In this document: in pieces, positions 1 to 8,227 of the stretch
Position numbering within the stretch: position 1 is the first letter of the stretch
Layout of the letters: each line of letters starts with the position of its first letter
NCBI RefSeq assembly: GCF_000721105.1
Contig: NZ_JOEV01000013.1
Span: forward strand, 1 to 64,000
From: Streptomyces cellulosae
Lineage (GTDB): Bacteria; Actinomycetota; Actinomycetes; Streptomycetales; Streptomycetaceae
Direction: 5' to 3'
DNA: 64,000 bases
Notes under the pieces: generated by a model
Databases searched by the model: none
Seen by the model: the letters and a program-made list of their open reading frames with translations, nothing else
What the model was told of the DNA's origin: nothing
Position numbers and translations under genes: made by a program

Positions 1-791
1 CCCCGCGTCCCGCCCCCCCGCCGGAAGCCCCCCAGAACCAGCCGCCCGCCCCTTCCAACTGGTCCAAACCGGCCCGCGTCGCCCCCGGCTCCCCCGAGCC
101 CTCTCCCGGCAACGGCCTCCTCGTCACCGAACTCCCCCTCCCCCACCGCCCCAAAGGCTCGCCCTACACGGTGAACGACCAGCTCATGGTCACCACGGCG
201 CTCACCCTCACCCACTGGAACAGGGAACACGGTGCCCGCCCCCGCCCCCTGCGCATCACCATGCCCGTGGACGACCGCCCCCGCGACACCTCGATGCCCA
301 TCGGCAACGGCACCCGCCTGGTGGAAGTCCCGTTCGACCCGGCCGAGTTGATCCACGCCAGGCCCACCGAGATGCCCGCCCTCCTGCACCGCACGGCGAC
401 CCGTACCCGCGCCCTCAAGTCCCTCCCCCGCCCCCAGCTCGGCCACGGCGCCTCCCTCCTGACGGCCCCGGTCACCCCCGTGGCCTGGCGGGCGGCCCTC
501 ACCCGGGGGCTGCGGAGGGCGGCGGCGCCGTGGACGTCGACGACCCTGCTGAGCAACATCGGCCGGATCCCGTACCCGTTGGACTTCGGCGAGGAAGCCG
601 GGCGCGCGCACGCCGTCTGGTTCTCCGCGCCCGCCCGTATGCCCCGCGGCCTGACCGTCACCACGGCCTCCACCGCCGGCCGCCTCCACCTGGCCCTGCG
701 CTGGTCGCGCTCCCTGCTCGGCCACGGCGACGGAGCCCATCTCCGCGACCTCTTCGAGCACTACCTGCACACCACGGAGGTCGGTCCATGA
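1..791 (+). CDS. Condensation-domain/PapA-like acyltransferase, 5' end outside window
   Basis: The open frame runs from the first bases of the window without a start, so the N-terminal half, where the HHxxxD catalytic motif would sit, is missing. About 262 residues are visible. They look like the C-terminal half of an NRPS condensation or PapA/WES-type acyltransferase: a segment around LRITMPVDDRPRD followed by TLLSNIGRIPYPLDFG, which resembles the conserved DFG(W)G region of the condensation fold, then a VWFSAPAR strand. Proteins of this type transfer an acyl or peptidyl group to an alcohol or amine. The stop overlaps the next start by ATGA, so it belongs to the operon reaching 4088. A GTG at 171 could be read as a start, but the proline-rich coding frame clearly continues upstream of it. 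The substrate is unknown. Confidence 0.6.
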   Translation, partial: PRPAPPPEAPQNQPPAPSNWSKPARVAPGSPEPSPGNGLLVTELPLPHRPKGSPYTVNDQLMVTTALTLTHWNREHGARPRPLRITMPVDDRPRDTSMPIGNGTRLVEVPFDPAELIHARPTEMPALLHRTATRTRALKSLPRPQLGHGASLLTAPVTPVAWRAALTRGLRRAAAPWTSTTLLSNIGRIPYPLDFGEEAGRAHAVWFSAPARMPRGLTVTTASTAGRLHLALRWSRSLLGHGDGAHLRDLFEHYLHTTEVGP

Positions 792-1531
792 CCACCACCA
801 CCCACCAACCCCCGAAGGACCTGCGGGACTTCTACGAGGATCCCGCCGTCCCGGTGGCCTCCGGCACCCCCCGCTCCCGCCGCCAGGCCCGCATGCTGGC
901 AGCCGCCCTCGGCCCGGGCACCGGCACCCACACGACCCGTACCGTCCTCGACATCGGCTGCGGCGACGGCACCGCCGCGGCCACCGCCGCCCCGCTCCTG
1001 ACCGGCCACCGCGTCATCGGCGTCGACTGGTCCCAGGACGCCCTCAGACGCGCCCGCGCCCACCTGACGCACACGATCCGCGGCGAACTCACCAGCCCCG
1101 GGCTGCCGTTCGCCACCGGCTGCGCCGACGCCGTGCTGTTCAGCGAGGTGATCGAGCACCTCGTCGACCCGGACGCCGCGCTGGAGGAGATCCGCCGGGT
1201 CCTGTGCCCGGGCGGCCACCTGATGTTGTCCACCCCGAACCTGGCCGCCTGGTACAACCGCGCCCTGCTGCTGGCCGGTGTGCAGCCCGTGTTCTCCGAG
1301 GTGAGCCTGCGGGCCATTCACGGCCGGCCGGGGAAGGAGGTCGTGGGGCATCTTCGGCTCTACACCCCGCGCGCCCTGCGGGAGTTCGTCGCCGCCGCCG
1401 GTTTCGAGGTCGTACGACTGGAAGGGGCGCCCTTCCACGGGGTACCGCGGGCGCTGCGGCCGCTGGACCGGCTGGCCTGTGCCAGACCGTCCCTCGCGTC
1501 GATCCTGCTGCTGCACGCCCGGAAGACGTAG
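788..1531 (+). CDS. Class I SAM-dependent methyltransferase
   Basis: A 247-residue protein starting at the ATG that overlaps the previous stop (ATGA). It has the class I methyltransferase fold: motif I VLDIGCGDGTAA at about residues 50-61, an acidic residue after strand 2 (VIGVDWS), FSEVIEHLVDPD as the post-motif region typical of the Methyltransf_11/23 group, and LCPGGHLMLSTPN after it. This family methylates small molecules or lipids in the cytoplasm using S-adenosylmethionine. Position in a run of five overlapping genes with an acyltransferase and a second methyltransferase points to tailoring of one metabolite. An in-frame extension up to 530 reads as the shadow of the neighbouring gene and was not used. 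Confidence 0.85.
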   Translation: MTTTTHQPPKDLRDFYEDPAVPVASGTPRSRRQARMLAAALGPGTGTHTTRTVLDIGCGDGTAAATAAPLLTGHRVIGVDWSQDALRRARAHLTHTIRGELTSPGLPFATGCADAVLFSEVIEHLVDPDAALEEIRRVLCPGGHLMLSTPNLAAWYNRALLLAGVQPVFSEVSLRAIHGRPGKEVVGHLRLYTPRALREFVAAAGFEVVRLEGAPFHGVPRALRPLDRLACARPSLASILLLHARKT

Positions 1532-1542
1532 GGGCGCCGGCG

Positions 1543-2460
1543 ATGTGGTGGGGAGTGGCGGCGGCCCTGCTGGCCAACGTCCTGTACAGCACCGGATTCG
1601 TCCTGGAGAAGCGGGCGCTCGCGGCGCTGCCCCAGGTGAGCATCCGCCAGCCCGCCCGGCTGCTCGGCCTGGTGCTGCGCAGCCCGCTGTGGATCGGCGG
1701 GTCGCTGGCACTGGCCTCCGGGTTCGGTGCGCAGCTGGCGGTGTACCGGACGCTGCCGATCGCCGCCGCGCAGGGCATCTTCGTCTCGGGGCTGGTGCTG
1801 CTCGTCCTGCTCTCCGCCCGGCTGCTCGGCGAGGAGACCACCGGCCGGGAGCGGTACGCGCTGGGCGCGATCCTGCTCGCGCTGCTGATGGTGGTGCTGT
1901 CCTTGCGCGAGGACGCGGACCAGGTCAGCCAACGGGCACCGTACCCGCTGATCCTGCTGGTGTGCGTGCCGTCGCTGGCGGCGGGCGTGTGGCTGTACAA
2001 CGCGGCCGAGCGCCGCACCCGGCACCGCCACCGCGCGCCGACGACCGGCGTGGAGTACGGCGTGGCGGTCGGCCTGCTCTACGGCGTCAGCTCGCTCGCC
2101 ATCAAGGGCGTCTCCAGCTATCTCACGGCGGGCGGACTCGGGGGCGCGATCCTCGGCCTGCTGCGCTCCCCGTACCCGTATCTCCTGCTCTTCACCGGCG
2201 CGTTCGGCCTGATCATGTCGCAGGCGGCGCTGCAGCGCTGCCGGGCCTCGCTGATCGTGCCGGTGTGCACGACGGTGACCGCCCTGTTCACGGCGGTGCT
2301 CGGCACGCTCTCGTTCGGTGAGGCGCTGCCGCACGACCCCCTCAGACTCGCGCTGCGGCTGGCGGGCATCGTGCTCGCGGTGGCCGTCCTGCTCGCCATG
2401 CCCAAACACGACCCGGCGCCCCAACCCCCCATAGGTGCCAAGGAGTTGACACCACCATGA
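1543..2460 (+). CDS. EamA/DMT-type multi-pass membrane protein
   Basis: A 305-residue protein with about ten hydrophobic segments (for example WWGVAAALLANVLYSTGFVLEKRAL at the start, and segments near residues 45-62, 68-87, 98-113 and 125-142), arranged as two repeats of five helices as in EamA or DMG-type (drug/metabolite) transporters. The N-terminal VLEKRAL stretch is characteristic of a Streptomyces DMT subgroup with NIPA-like features. It probably moves a small metabolite or lipid precursor across the membrane. It begins 11 bases after the methyltransferase and its stop overlaps the next ATG (ATGA), so it is part of the same operon. Substrate and direction cannot be read from sequence. 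Confidence 0.75.
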   Translation: MWWGVAAALLANVLYSTGFVLEKRALAALPQVSIRQPARLLGLVLRSPLWIGGSLALASGFGAQLAVYRTLPIAAAQGIFVSGLVLLVLLSARLLGEETTGRERYALGAILLALLMVVLSLREDADQVSQRAPYPLILLVCVPSLAAGVWLYNAAERRTRHRHRAPTTGVEYGVAVGLLYGVSSLAIKGVSSYLTAGGLGGAILGLLRSPYPYLLLFTGAFGLIMSQAALQRCRASLIVPVCTTVTALFTAVLGTLSFGEALPHDPLRLALRLAGIVLAVAVLLAMPKHDPAPQPPIGAKELTPP

Positions 2461-2681
2461 AACCCGACGACCCGCTGCTGAAGATCCTGGCGTGCCCGCT
2501 CGACAAGGGGCCGCTGCACCTCGTCGCACCGGACGAACCGGACCGGGCCGAGCTCCTCTACAACCCGCGGCTCCACCGCCGTTACCCGATCGTGGACGGC
2601 ATTCCGCAGCTGCTGCCCTCGTCCGGTGAGCAGGTGTCGGACGACGAACACGAAGCCCTCCTCGAACGGATCACGTCATGA
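2457..2681 (+). CDS. Trm112 family small protein
   Basis: A 74-residue protein of the Trm112/UPF0434 (YcaR-like) family. It shows the family pattern LLKILACPLDKGPL near the start and the YPIVDGIPQLLP signature near residues 44-55. Bacterial members have a small zinc-ribbon-like fold, often with only part of the cysteines; here one CPxxKG cysteine is visible and the rest of the zinc site is missing. Trm112 proteins in eukaryotes and archaea activate methyltransferases. It is translationally coupled (ATGA) to the transporter upstream and to an FkbM methyltransferase downstream, so a role as methyltransferase partner is an attractive inference. Confidence 0.85.
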   Translation: MKPDDPLLKILACPLDKGPLHLVAPDEPDRAELLYNPRLHRRYPIVDGIPQLLPSSGEQVSDDEHEALLERITS

Positions 2682-3523
2682 CGGGCCCCGCGCGCACCTG
2701 GGCCGCCCGGGTGGCCCCGCATCTGCCGAAGCGGCTGGTGGCCGCGGCCGCGCGGGCCGTGTATCCGCGCTTCGAGCCGGAGCTGGCCCGGCTCGCCGAC
2801 CTGTGCCCCCCGGACTGCGGCACGGCCGTGGACGTCGGCGGCTGGTACGGGCCCTGGACGCGGCGTCTGGCGGGGCGGGCCGAGCGGGTGGTGACCGTCG
2901 AGCCGGTCCCGCATCTGGCGCGGCTGCTGACCTCGGCCGCCCCGGCGAACGTCCGGGTGGTCCAGGCCGCCGCCTCGGACCGGCCGGGCACGGCCCGGCT
3001 GTGGCTGCCGCCGGACGATGCCGGCGACCGGGGCGTGTCCTCGCTGGTCCGCCGGGACATCCACGGCCGCGCACTCGACGTGCGCTGCGTGACCCTGGAC
3101 GAGCTGGGCCTGCGGGACGTCGGTTTCATCAAGGTCGACGTCGACGGCAACGAACTCGCGGTGCTGCGCGGGGCGACCGTCGTCCTGACCCGCGACCGTC
3201 CGGCCCTCTTCATCGAACTGGAGTCCCGTATCCAGCCGATCGCGCCGGTGGTGACGTACCTGTCCCTGCTCGGCTACAACGGCTGGGTGCTGCCCCGCGA
3301 CACCTGGGTACCGCTCGCCGACTTCCCGCTGGAGTCCCACCAGTCGGCGGCCTCGTACGTCGTCTCGCACGGCCTGCTGCGCCGCGTCCTGCCGTTCCGC
3401 GACCGCCCCCGGTACGTCAACTCGGTGCTGTTCCTGCCCGACGGCCGGCGTCCCGGCGAGCGGCCGGATGAGCGGCCGATGCGCCACGATGAACGGCATG
3501 CCCTCAGGAAACACGCCGACTAG
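2678..3523 (+). CDS. FkbM family methyltransferase
   Basis: A 281-residue SAM-dependent methyltransferase of the FkbM family. Visible motifs are AVDVGGWYGPWT (motif I, with GGWYG in place of GxGxG), VVTVEPVPHLARLL (acidic loop after strand 2), and the FkbM-typical segment VGFIKVDVDGNELAVLRGA with FIELE following. FkbM-type enzymes O-methylate sugars, polyketides or lipids. It starts in an ATGA overlap with the Trm112-like gene, and its 3' end overlaps the start of the next gene by about 35 bases. The order Trm112-like then methyltransferase suggests a functional pair. Confidence 0.85.
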   Translation: MTGPARTWAARVAPHLPKRLVAAAARAVYPRFEPELARLADLCPPDCGTAVDVGGWYGPWTRRLAGRAERVVTVEPVPHLARLLTSAAPANVRVVQAAASDRPGTARLWLPPDDAGDRGVSSLVRRDIHGRALDVRCVTLDELGLRDVGFIKVDVDGNELAVLRGATVVLTRDRPALFIELESRIQPIAPVVTYLSLLGYNGWVLPRDTWVPLADFPLESHQSAASYVVSHGLLRRVLPFRDRPRYVNSVLFLPDGRRPGERPDERPMRHDERHALRKHAD

Positions 3524-4088
3524 CCCCTTCACCCCGCGGGAGTTCCAGCTGGTCCTGCTGCGCCGCATGGCCGACCACAATCCCGACCTGGTCGAGGACG
3601 CCCGCCGCACCCTGGGCGCCTCGATCACCGACATGCGTGAGGCCAACAGACGCTGGCAGGCGATGCTCCGCTCGCCACGAGCACGGGCCGCCGCCTCGCG
3701 GTACCGCTCGATCCTGGGCGAGCCCGAGTCGGTCCTCACCCGCAAGGTCGGCGACCTGGAGTGCGAGGCCCGGCTCTGGCCCCTCCCCCTGTGGCCCGAC
3801 CTCCGCTTCGAGGTGCTCCTCGCCCCGAACGGCGCGGTCTGGAACGAGTGGCTGATCCGCGCCCCGGAAGCCGAGGGGCCTTCCCTGACCACGCTCGACG
3901 ACCTCACCCCGTGGTCCTGCACGGTCGACGAGGCCGCCCGCGCCTTCGCCCCCGCCCGCCCCCTCCAGGGCACGGCCCCCACCCGCTGGGGCCTGGCGTT
4001 CACCGCCCCGGACGCCCGGGGCGTACGGCGGGAGGTCGTCGCGGAGTTCACGTGGGGGTTGCTGCAGCGGATGGCGGTCACCGGGTAG
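3489..4088 (+). CDS. Conserved hypothetical protein, last gene of the operon
   Basis: About 199 residues, no family recognised. The protein is soluble, with an N-terminal helical part (FTPREFQLVLLRRMADHNPD, then EDARRTLGASITDMREANRRW) and a C-terminal part rich in W and beta-like strands (CEARLWPLPLWPDLRFEVLL, WNEWLIRAPE). No signal peptide or membrane segment. Starts at 3468, 3489 and 3498 are in frame and none has a clear Shine-Dalgarno sequence; 3489 or 3498 begins the hydrophilic leader that looks natural. It overlaps the FkbM gene and is probably translated from the same message. A strong hairpin lies 60 bases downstream. Function unknown. Confidence 0.6.
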   Translation: MNGMPSGNTPTSPFTPREFQLVLLRRMADHNPDLVEDARRTLGASITDMREANRRWQAMLRSPRARAAASRYRSILGEPESVLTRKVGDLECEARLWPLPLWPDLRFEVLLAPNGAVWNEWLIRAPEAEGPSLTTLDDLTPWSCTVDEAARAFAPARPLQGTAPTRWGLAFTAPDARGVRREVVAEFTWGLLQRMAVTG

Positions 4089-4148
4089 CCGGTCACCGGG
4101 TGGTGGCAGCCATGATCACGGCGAGGTTCGATCCCGCGGGGACAGGAC

Positions 4149-4181
4149 GGGTCCCGGGCCGGGCCTTTCGGCCCGGGACCC
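4149..4181 (+). terminator. 12-bp stem hairpin after the first operon
   Basis: GGGTCCCGGGCC at 4149-4160 pairs perfectly with GGCCCGGGACCC at 4170-4181 around a 9-base loop containing CTTTC. It sits between convergent genes (stop at 4088 on plus, stop at 4400 on minus) and has no T tract, as is usual in Streptomyces. It is likely a bidirectional terminator. The rest of 4089-4399 holds a short Gly/Thr/Pro triplet-rich stretch at 4230-4285 that I could not tie to a gene. Confidence 0.6.
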
Positions 4182-4399
4182 AGGACGTGAGAACGCCTCG
4201 CGGGCCGTGATCGAGCAGACCACCGAGATCCTCGCCACCGGGACCACCGGGACCCCCGGCACCACCGGCACCACCAGCCGCTGATGCGATGCGTGCGCGC
4301 CGGTTCGGTCCCGGACGGATGCGGGGCGGGAGCGGCCCGCTCCGCGCAAGGGGCACAGAGACGGTGAACCAAGGTGGTCGGGGTTACTGACGGGCCGGC

Positions 4400-5053
4400 T
4401 CAACGGTCGTCGAGCAGCCCGGCGTCGTGCGCGAGGACGGCGGCCTGTACGCGGTTGGCGCAGCCGGTGCGAGTGAGGATCCGGCTGATGTGCGCCTTGA
4501 CCGTGCCGGCGCTCAGATACAGCTGATCGGCGATCTCCGCGTTGGACAGGCCTCTCCCGAGCAGCCGCAGGACATCCCGTTCGGTCGGGGTCAGCTCCTC
4601 GACCCTGCGCAGGGCGGCCTCGGTGTCCCGGCCTGACCGCACGTGCCGTTCCAGCAACTGCCGGGTGATCCGGGGCGCCAGTACCGGTTCACCCTTCGCG
4701 GCGAGTCGCACGGCGCGTATCAGCTCGGCGGGGCCGGTGTCCTTGAGGAGGAAGCCACTCGCCCCGGCCCGCAGGGCGCGCGTCACGCTCGCTTCCTCGC
4801 CGAACGCCGTCAGCATCACGACACAGGTGCGGGGCGAGAGCCGGGCGATGTCCTCGGCGGCGGCGATTCCGTCCCTGGACGGCATCTGGATGTCGAGCAG
4901 GGCCACATCGATGTCCTGGGCGCGGCATGCAGCGGCGGCCTCCCGGCCGTCGCCCGCCTCCGCGGCCACCTCGATGTCCTCGGCGTTCTCCAGGATCAGC
5001 CGGATTCCCGCGCGCATCAGCGCCTCGTCGTCGGCGACCAGAACTCGGATCAT
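4400..5053 (-). CDS. NarL/LuxR-family response regulator
   Basis: A 217-residue two-component response regulator. The receiver domain (1-120) has the acidic pair D8-D9, phosphoacceptor D54 in LLDIQMP, T82 and K104 (FLLKD). The C-terminal LuxR-type helix-turn-helix (about 150-212) reads LTPTERDVLRLLGRGLSNAEI with GTVKAHISRIL as recognition helix. It binds DNA after phosphorylation by the kinase encoded just upstream (19-base gap). Translation starts at an ATG at 5053. The target genes are not obvious; the neighbouring Clp-N-like gene on the same strand is a candidate. Confidence 0.92.
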   Translation of the reverse strand: MIRVLVADDEALMRAGIRLILENAEDIEVAAEAGDGREAAAACRAQDIDVALLDIQMPSRDGIAAAEDIARLSPRTCVVMLTAFGEEASVTRALRAGASGFLLKDTGPAELIRAVRLAAKGEPVLAPRITRQLLERHVRSGRDTEAALRRVEELTPTERDVLRLLGRGLSNAEIADQLYLSAGTVKAHISRILTRTGCANRVQAAVLAHDAGLLDDR

Positions 5054-5072
5054 CAGCTCATCTTAGGGTCGC

Positions 5073-6650
5073 TCATCTCAGGGCCGCGTTCGCCAGCAGT
5101 ACGATCAGGAAGGCGACCGTCGGCAGGACCACGAGCAGCGCCAGGCAGCCCGATCCCAAAACTCGCGGCCAGGTCAGGATCTCGTCCGGCAGCGGGGCAC
5201 GCGCCCCTCTCGGTTCGACGCCGTCGAACTGGAGGCGGTCCGTGTGCTGGAGGCGGTCCGTGTCCTGAAGGCGGTCCGTGTCCTGAACGCGGTCCGTGTC
5301 CTGAACGCGGTCCGTGTCCTGAAGGGGTTCGAGAAGACCCCGGTCCACGGCTCCCGGGAGCGCGGACAGTTCCAGGGAGCCGCTGTCGCGCGTCGGCAGC
5401 CAGGCCGCCATGCGGAAGCCACCGCTCGGCAAGGCGCCCGCCTCGAACGTGCCGCCGAGCAACGAGATCCGCTCCTGGCAGCCGGCCAGCCCACTGTGGT
5501 TTCCTCCCTGGGAGCGGCCCGCCGCGCGGGGTGCCTCGTTGGTGACGGACACCTCGATCCCGCCGTCCGTGCCCCTGACCACCACCGTGGTGGGCGCGCC
5601 GGACGCGTGCTTCAGTACGTTCGTCAGCCCTTCCCGGACCACTCGGTGGACCGCCTGACGCGTACGGAGTCCCACCTCGGCCGGGTCGGGAACGGACCAG
5701 TCCAACTCGACGACGCTGCCTGTCCGCCGGGATTCCGTCACCAGAGCGGTGATGTCCGCGCGCGTTCCCGTCTCGTCCCCGGTCCCGCCCGTCTGGTCCG
5801 CGATGTCCTCGTAGCGCAGGACGCCGAGGATCTCGCGGAGTTCCTCCATGGCCGTACCGGCGGTCGTGCGCAGGAGTTCGGCCTGCCCGACGAGGGCGGG
5901 CGCCTGCCGCGCGGCGGCGAGTTCCAGCGCCCCGGCGTGCACCGAGATCAGGCTCAGCCGGTGTCCCAGGAGATCGTGCATCTCTCCCGCGATCCGGGTC
6001 CGTTCCTCCATCCGGGCCGCCGCGGCGGTCAGGGTGCGGGCCTGCTCCAGAAAGGCGTTGCGTTCCCGCAGCAGTCTGACCAAGGGACGTCGCCGCCCCC
6101 ACAAGGTTCCCGCCAGGGCGGGAAGCAGAAGCAGCAGAACCGCCGAGACCGCGTTGTCGGCCAGTTCCGACGGCAGGTCCTCGGGCCGGACCAGAGCACG
6201 GGCGACGGTCAGGACACCGACGGCGGCGCAGGTCACCCCGACGAGCTGCCATGCTCGCCGTGGCGGCGCGATACGACGGGTGGCGGACAGGACGACCAGC
6301 GGCGCCACCGCCAGCGTCCACACGTTGTCACCCACGACCAGGGGAGCGGACCCCAGGATCGCGGCGATCGGCCGGCCGCGCCGGGCAGGCACGAGCAGGG
6401 CCGCCCACACCCCCTCCAGGACGGCCGAAACCGGCCGATGCGGGGGCGCCAGCAGCAGCGGTGTCAGACAGAAGGCCGCCGCCAGGGCGCAGACGAGCGA
6501 CTCGACGACGACCGTACGGCGTCCGGCGGCACGCACCGCGGCCCAGCTGTCGGCCACCTCATGCCCCATCCACCGCGGCGCACCCGTCAGGGTGCGCCAC
6601 AGCCTTACGGACGGGCGCGACAGCCGTGTGTCTTCGGACGCCTGACTCAT
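5073..6650 (-). CDS. Sensor histidine kinase (HisKA_3) with repeat-bearing C-terminal membrane tail
   Basis: A 525-residue NarL-type sensor kinase. The ATG at 6650 follows a good ribosome site (AAGGGAG). Residues 45-180 contain several membrane segments; the HisKA_3 dimerisation region has the phospho-His at H225 in ERTRIAGEMHDLLGHR; an HATPase domain follows (REGLTNVLKHA as N box; GLAGCQERISLLGG as a G-box-like end). After the ATPase domain there is an unusual tail: five tandem six-residue units of the type L/V-Q-D-T-D-R (residues 443-472), then a further hydrophobic helix (about 500-522) at the extreme C-terminus. It pairs with the response regulator downstream. Typical members of the family end shortly after the HATPase domain. 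Confidence 0.9.
   Translation of the reverse strand: MSQASEDTRLSRPSVRLWRTLTGAPRWMGHEVADSWAAVRAAGRRTVVVESLVCALAAAFCLTPLLLAPPHRPVSAVLEGVWAALLVPARRGRPIAAILGSAPLVVGDNVWTLAVAPLVVLSATRRIAPPRRAWQLVGVTCAAVGVLTVARALVRPEDLPSELADNAVSAVLLLLLPALAGTLWGRRRPLVRLLRERNAFLEQARTLTAAAARMEERTRIAGEMHDLLGHRLSLISVHAGALELAAARQAPALVGQAELLRTTAGTAMEELREILGVLRYEDIADQTGGTGDETGTRADITALVTESRRTGSVVELDWSVPDPAEVGLRTRQAVHRVVREGLTNVLKHASGAPTTVVVRGTDGGIEVSVTNEAPRAAGRSQGGNHSGLAGCQERISLLGGTFEAGALPSGGFRMAAWLPTRDSGSLELSALPGAVDRGLLEPLQDTDRVQDTDRVQDTDRLQDTDRLQHTDRLQFDGVEPRGARAPLPDEILTWPRVLGSGCLALLVVLPTVAFLIVLLANAALR
5235..5324 (-). repeat. 18-bp tandem repeat inside the histidine kinase gene
   Basis: About five near-identical 18-base units (GCGGTCCGTGTCCTGAAG on the plus strand, with A/C or other single changes) run through this stretch and keep the reading frame, each encoding six residues ending in QDTDR. 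Unit boundaries were counted by eye. Such in-frame repeats can vary in number between strains and would lengthen the linker to the C-terminal membrane helix. Confidence 0.85.
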
Positions 6651-6732
6651 GATCTCCCTTTGCCCCGTCACAGTGGTCCCCCGGGAGGGACGGTAACCAC
6701 GGCGGCGGTCATCGCGCGGCGGATCCCGGGTG

Positions 6733-8058
6733 TCATGCGCCAAGTCCGAGGCCCAACTCCGCCCGCAACGCTGCCACATCCACCTGGTCGGCTTCCAGCA
6801 GCCGTACGACCATGGCGTCGGCGTCCGTGTCCGTCGCCGACGTGCCGAGCAGCGCGGACAGCAGGTGGACCGTGCCGACCGTGGGTGAACCGTGCTCGGC
6901 GGCGGACAGCCGCGCCACTGCCATGACCCGGTCGGCGGCGGCGGACGGGCGCACCATGCCGCTGTCGGAGATTCCGGCGGGCGGCATCGCCGAAGCCGAA
7001 GTGACCACGGAACCCGATGCGGCCTTCGAGGCCGACGCGACCTCCGAAGCCGAGGAGACCAGGGAAGACTGCCGTACCCCGTGTCGACGCATCAGGGCCG
7101 CAGCGGAGTTGGCCTTCGCCAGACTCCCGGGAAGCGAGCGCCCGGCGACGAACAGGGCCCGGTCCAGGGACAGTATCCCCAGCAGGAGATCCACCGGCTC
7201 CACCGCGGCGCGCCCGCTCCGTACCGCCTGCCGCATGGCCTCGACGGACACCGCGAACAGAACCGGTGAGCCGTTCACGGAGCCTCCGGAGGTCCACGAA
7301 GTCAGTGCGCGGGTCAGGCGGTTACCGCTCTTGCCCAGCGTTCCGGCTCGTCGGAGAAGGGTGACGCCGCGGGATTCCGGTCCCTCGGTCCGCGTCGAGG
7401 CGCTCGTGTCCGACGCGTCCAACGTGTCCAACGCGTTCGCCGCGGCGGAGAGATCCAGCCTCTGAAGCACCATGGCCTCCCGTGCCCTGCTGTCCGGCAG
7501 TTCCAGCAGGGCACGGGCGACATGCCGACAGCGCACGGAGATCGACCCCTCAGCGCGGGCCGACCTGAGCGCCAGGAGCAGACACGCGTGCATCGCCCCG
7601 GTCATCCCGGGCAGCGTCCGGCCACTTTCCGGGGCCGAGGCGCGCACACCGAGGCCGTAACGCCACCGAGCCTCACGCCAGGCGGCATCGACCTCCTCCT
7701 CATCGGCTTCCTGACGGGCTCCCTCACCGACACCGACACCGACGCCGTCTCCGGCCGCGACCGGCACACCGTGCACCTCGTCGTCGCTCACCCAGCCGAG
7801 GCCCGCCCGGCCGGCGATCAGACCACCGAGCGAACCGGCCTTCCGCATCCCCGGGGCGATCGCCTCACCGGCGTCCGTGTCCCCCAACACGATCTCCCCC
7901 AGCAGGGTGTCCGTCCCCACGGCCGGCAACTCGCGCCGGACCGCCCGGCGCAGTGCCTCCACCAGCAGGTCCAAGACGTCCGGCTCGAACTCCGTGGCCG
8001 CGCCGATCACGGCCGTGCCGCCGTCGGCGTGGGCTCCGGTCATCTCGTTCTGCCCCAT
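6733..8058 (-). CDS. Clp N-terminal-domain-like protein without ATPase domains
   Basis: A 441-residue protein from an ATG at 8058 with a GGGGAA ribosome site. Three regions resemble the double-helical-repeat Clp N (Clp R) domain: one near residues 22-190 (DVLDLLVEALRRAVRRELPA, LLGEIVLGD), one in the middle (AVRSGRAAVEPVDLLLGILSLD), and the last about 70 residues (VMAVARLSAAEHGSPTVGTVHLLSALLG), the clearest match. There is no Walker motif, so it is not a Clp chaperone. Clp N domains bind adaptors or substrates; free-standing versions are known in actinobacteria with unclear roles. It lies 82 bases upstream of the kinase on the same strand, so it may share that operon. Linkers are rich in Ala, Ser, Gly and Val. 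Confidence 0.6.
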   Translation of the reverse strand: MGQNEMTGAHADGGTAVIGAATEFEPDVLDLLVEALRRAVRRELPAVGTDTLLGEIVLGDTDAGEAIAPGMRKAGSLGGLIAGRAGLGWVSDDEVHGVPVAAGDGVGVGVGEGARQEADEEEVDAAWREARWRYGLGVRASAPESGRTLPGMTGAMHACLLLALRSARAEGSISVRCRHVARALLELPDSRAREAMVLQRLDLSAAANALDTLDASDTSASTRTEGPESRGVTLLRRAGTLGKSGNRLTRALTSWTSGGSVNGSPVLFAVSVEAMRQAVRSGRAAVEPVDLLLGILSLDRALFVAGRSLPGSLAKANSAAALMRRHGVRQSSLVSSASEVASASKAASGSVVTSASAMPPAGISDSGMVRPSAAADRVMAVARLSAAEHGSPTVGTVHLLSALLGTSATDTDADAMVVRLLEADQVDVAALRAELGLGLGA

Positions 8059-8227
8059 CAGGGTTCCCCTATCAGTGCGGTGGCCTGTCACAACGACCCT
8101 AGGCGGGCCACCCACGACACCGCGACGGCCGACCGGCCAGACTCCTGGTCCGATCGGCCACAGTGGCGGCGGTCGAGCCGGTGCCAGGGCCGCACCTGCA
8201 GCCGGGCCCAGTCGCAGATGCGCGGGC

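Noticed and set aside
4187..4285. Possible small Thr/Gly-rich gene after the first hairpin
   Set aside because: An open frame ending TTGTTSR exists but has no start or ribosome site outside the hairpin.
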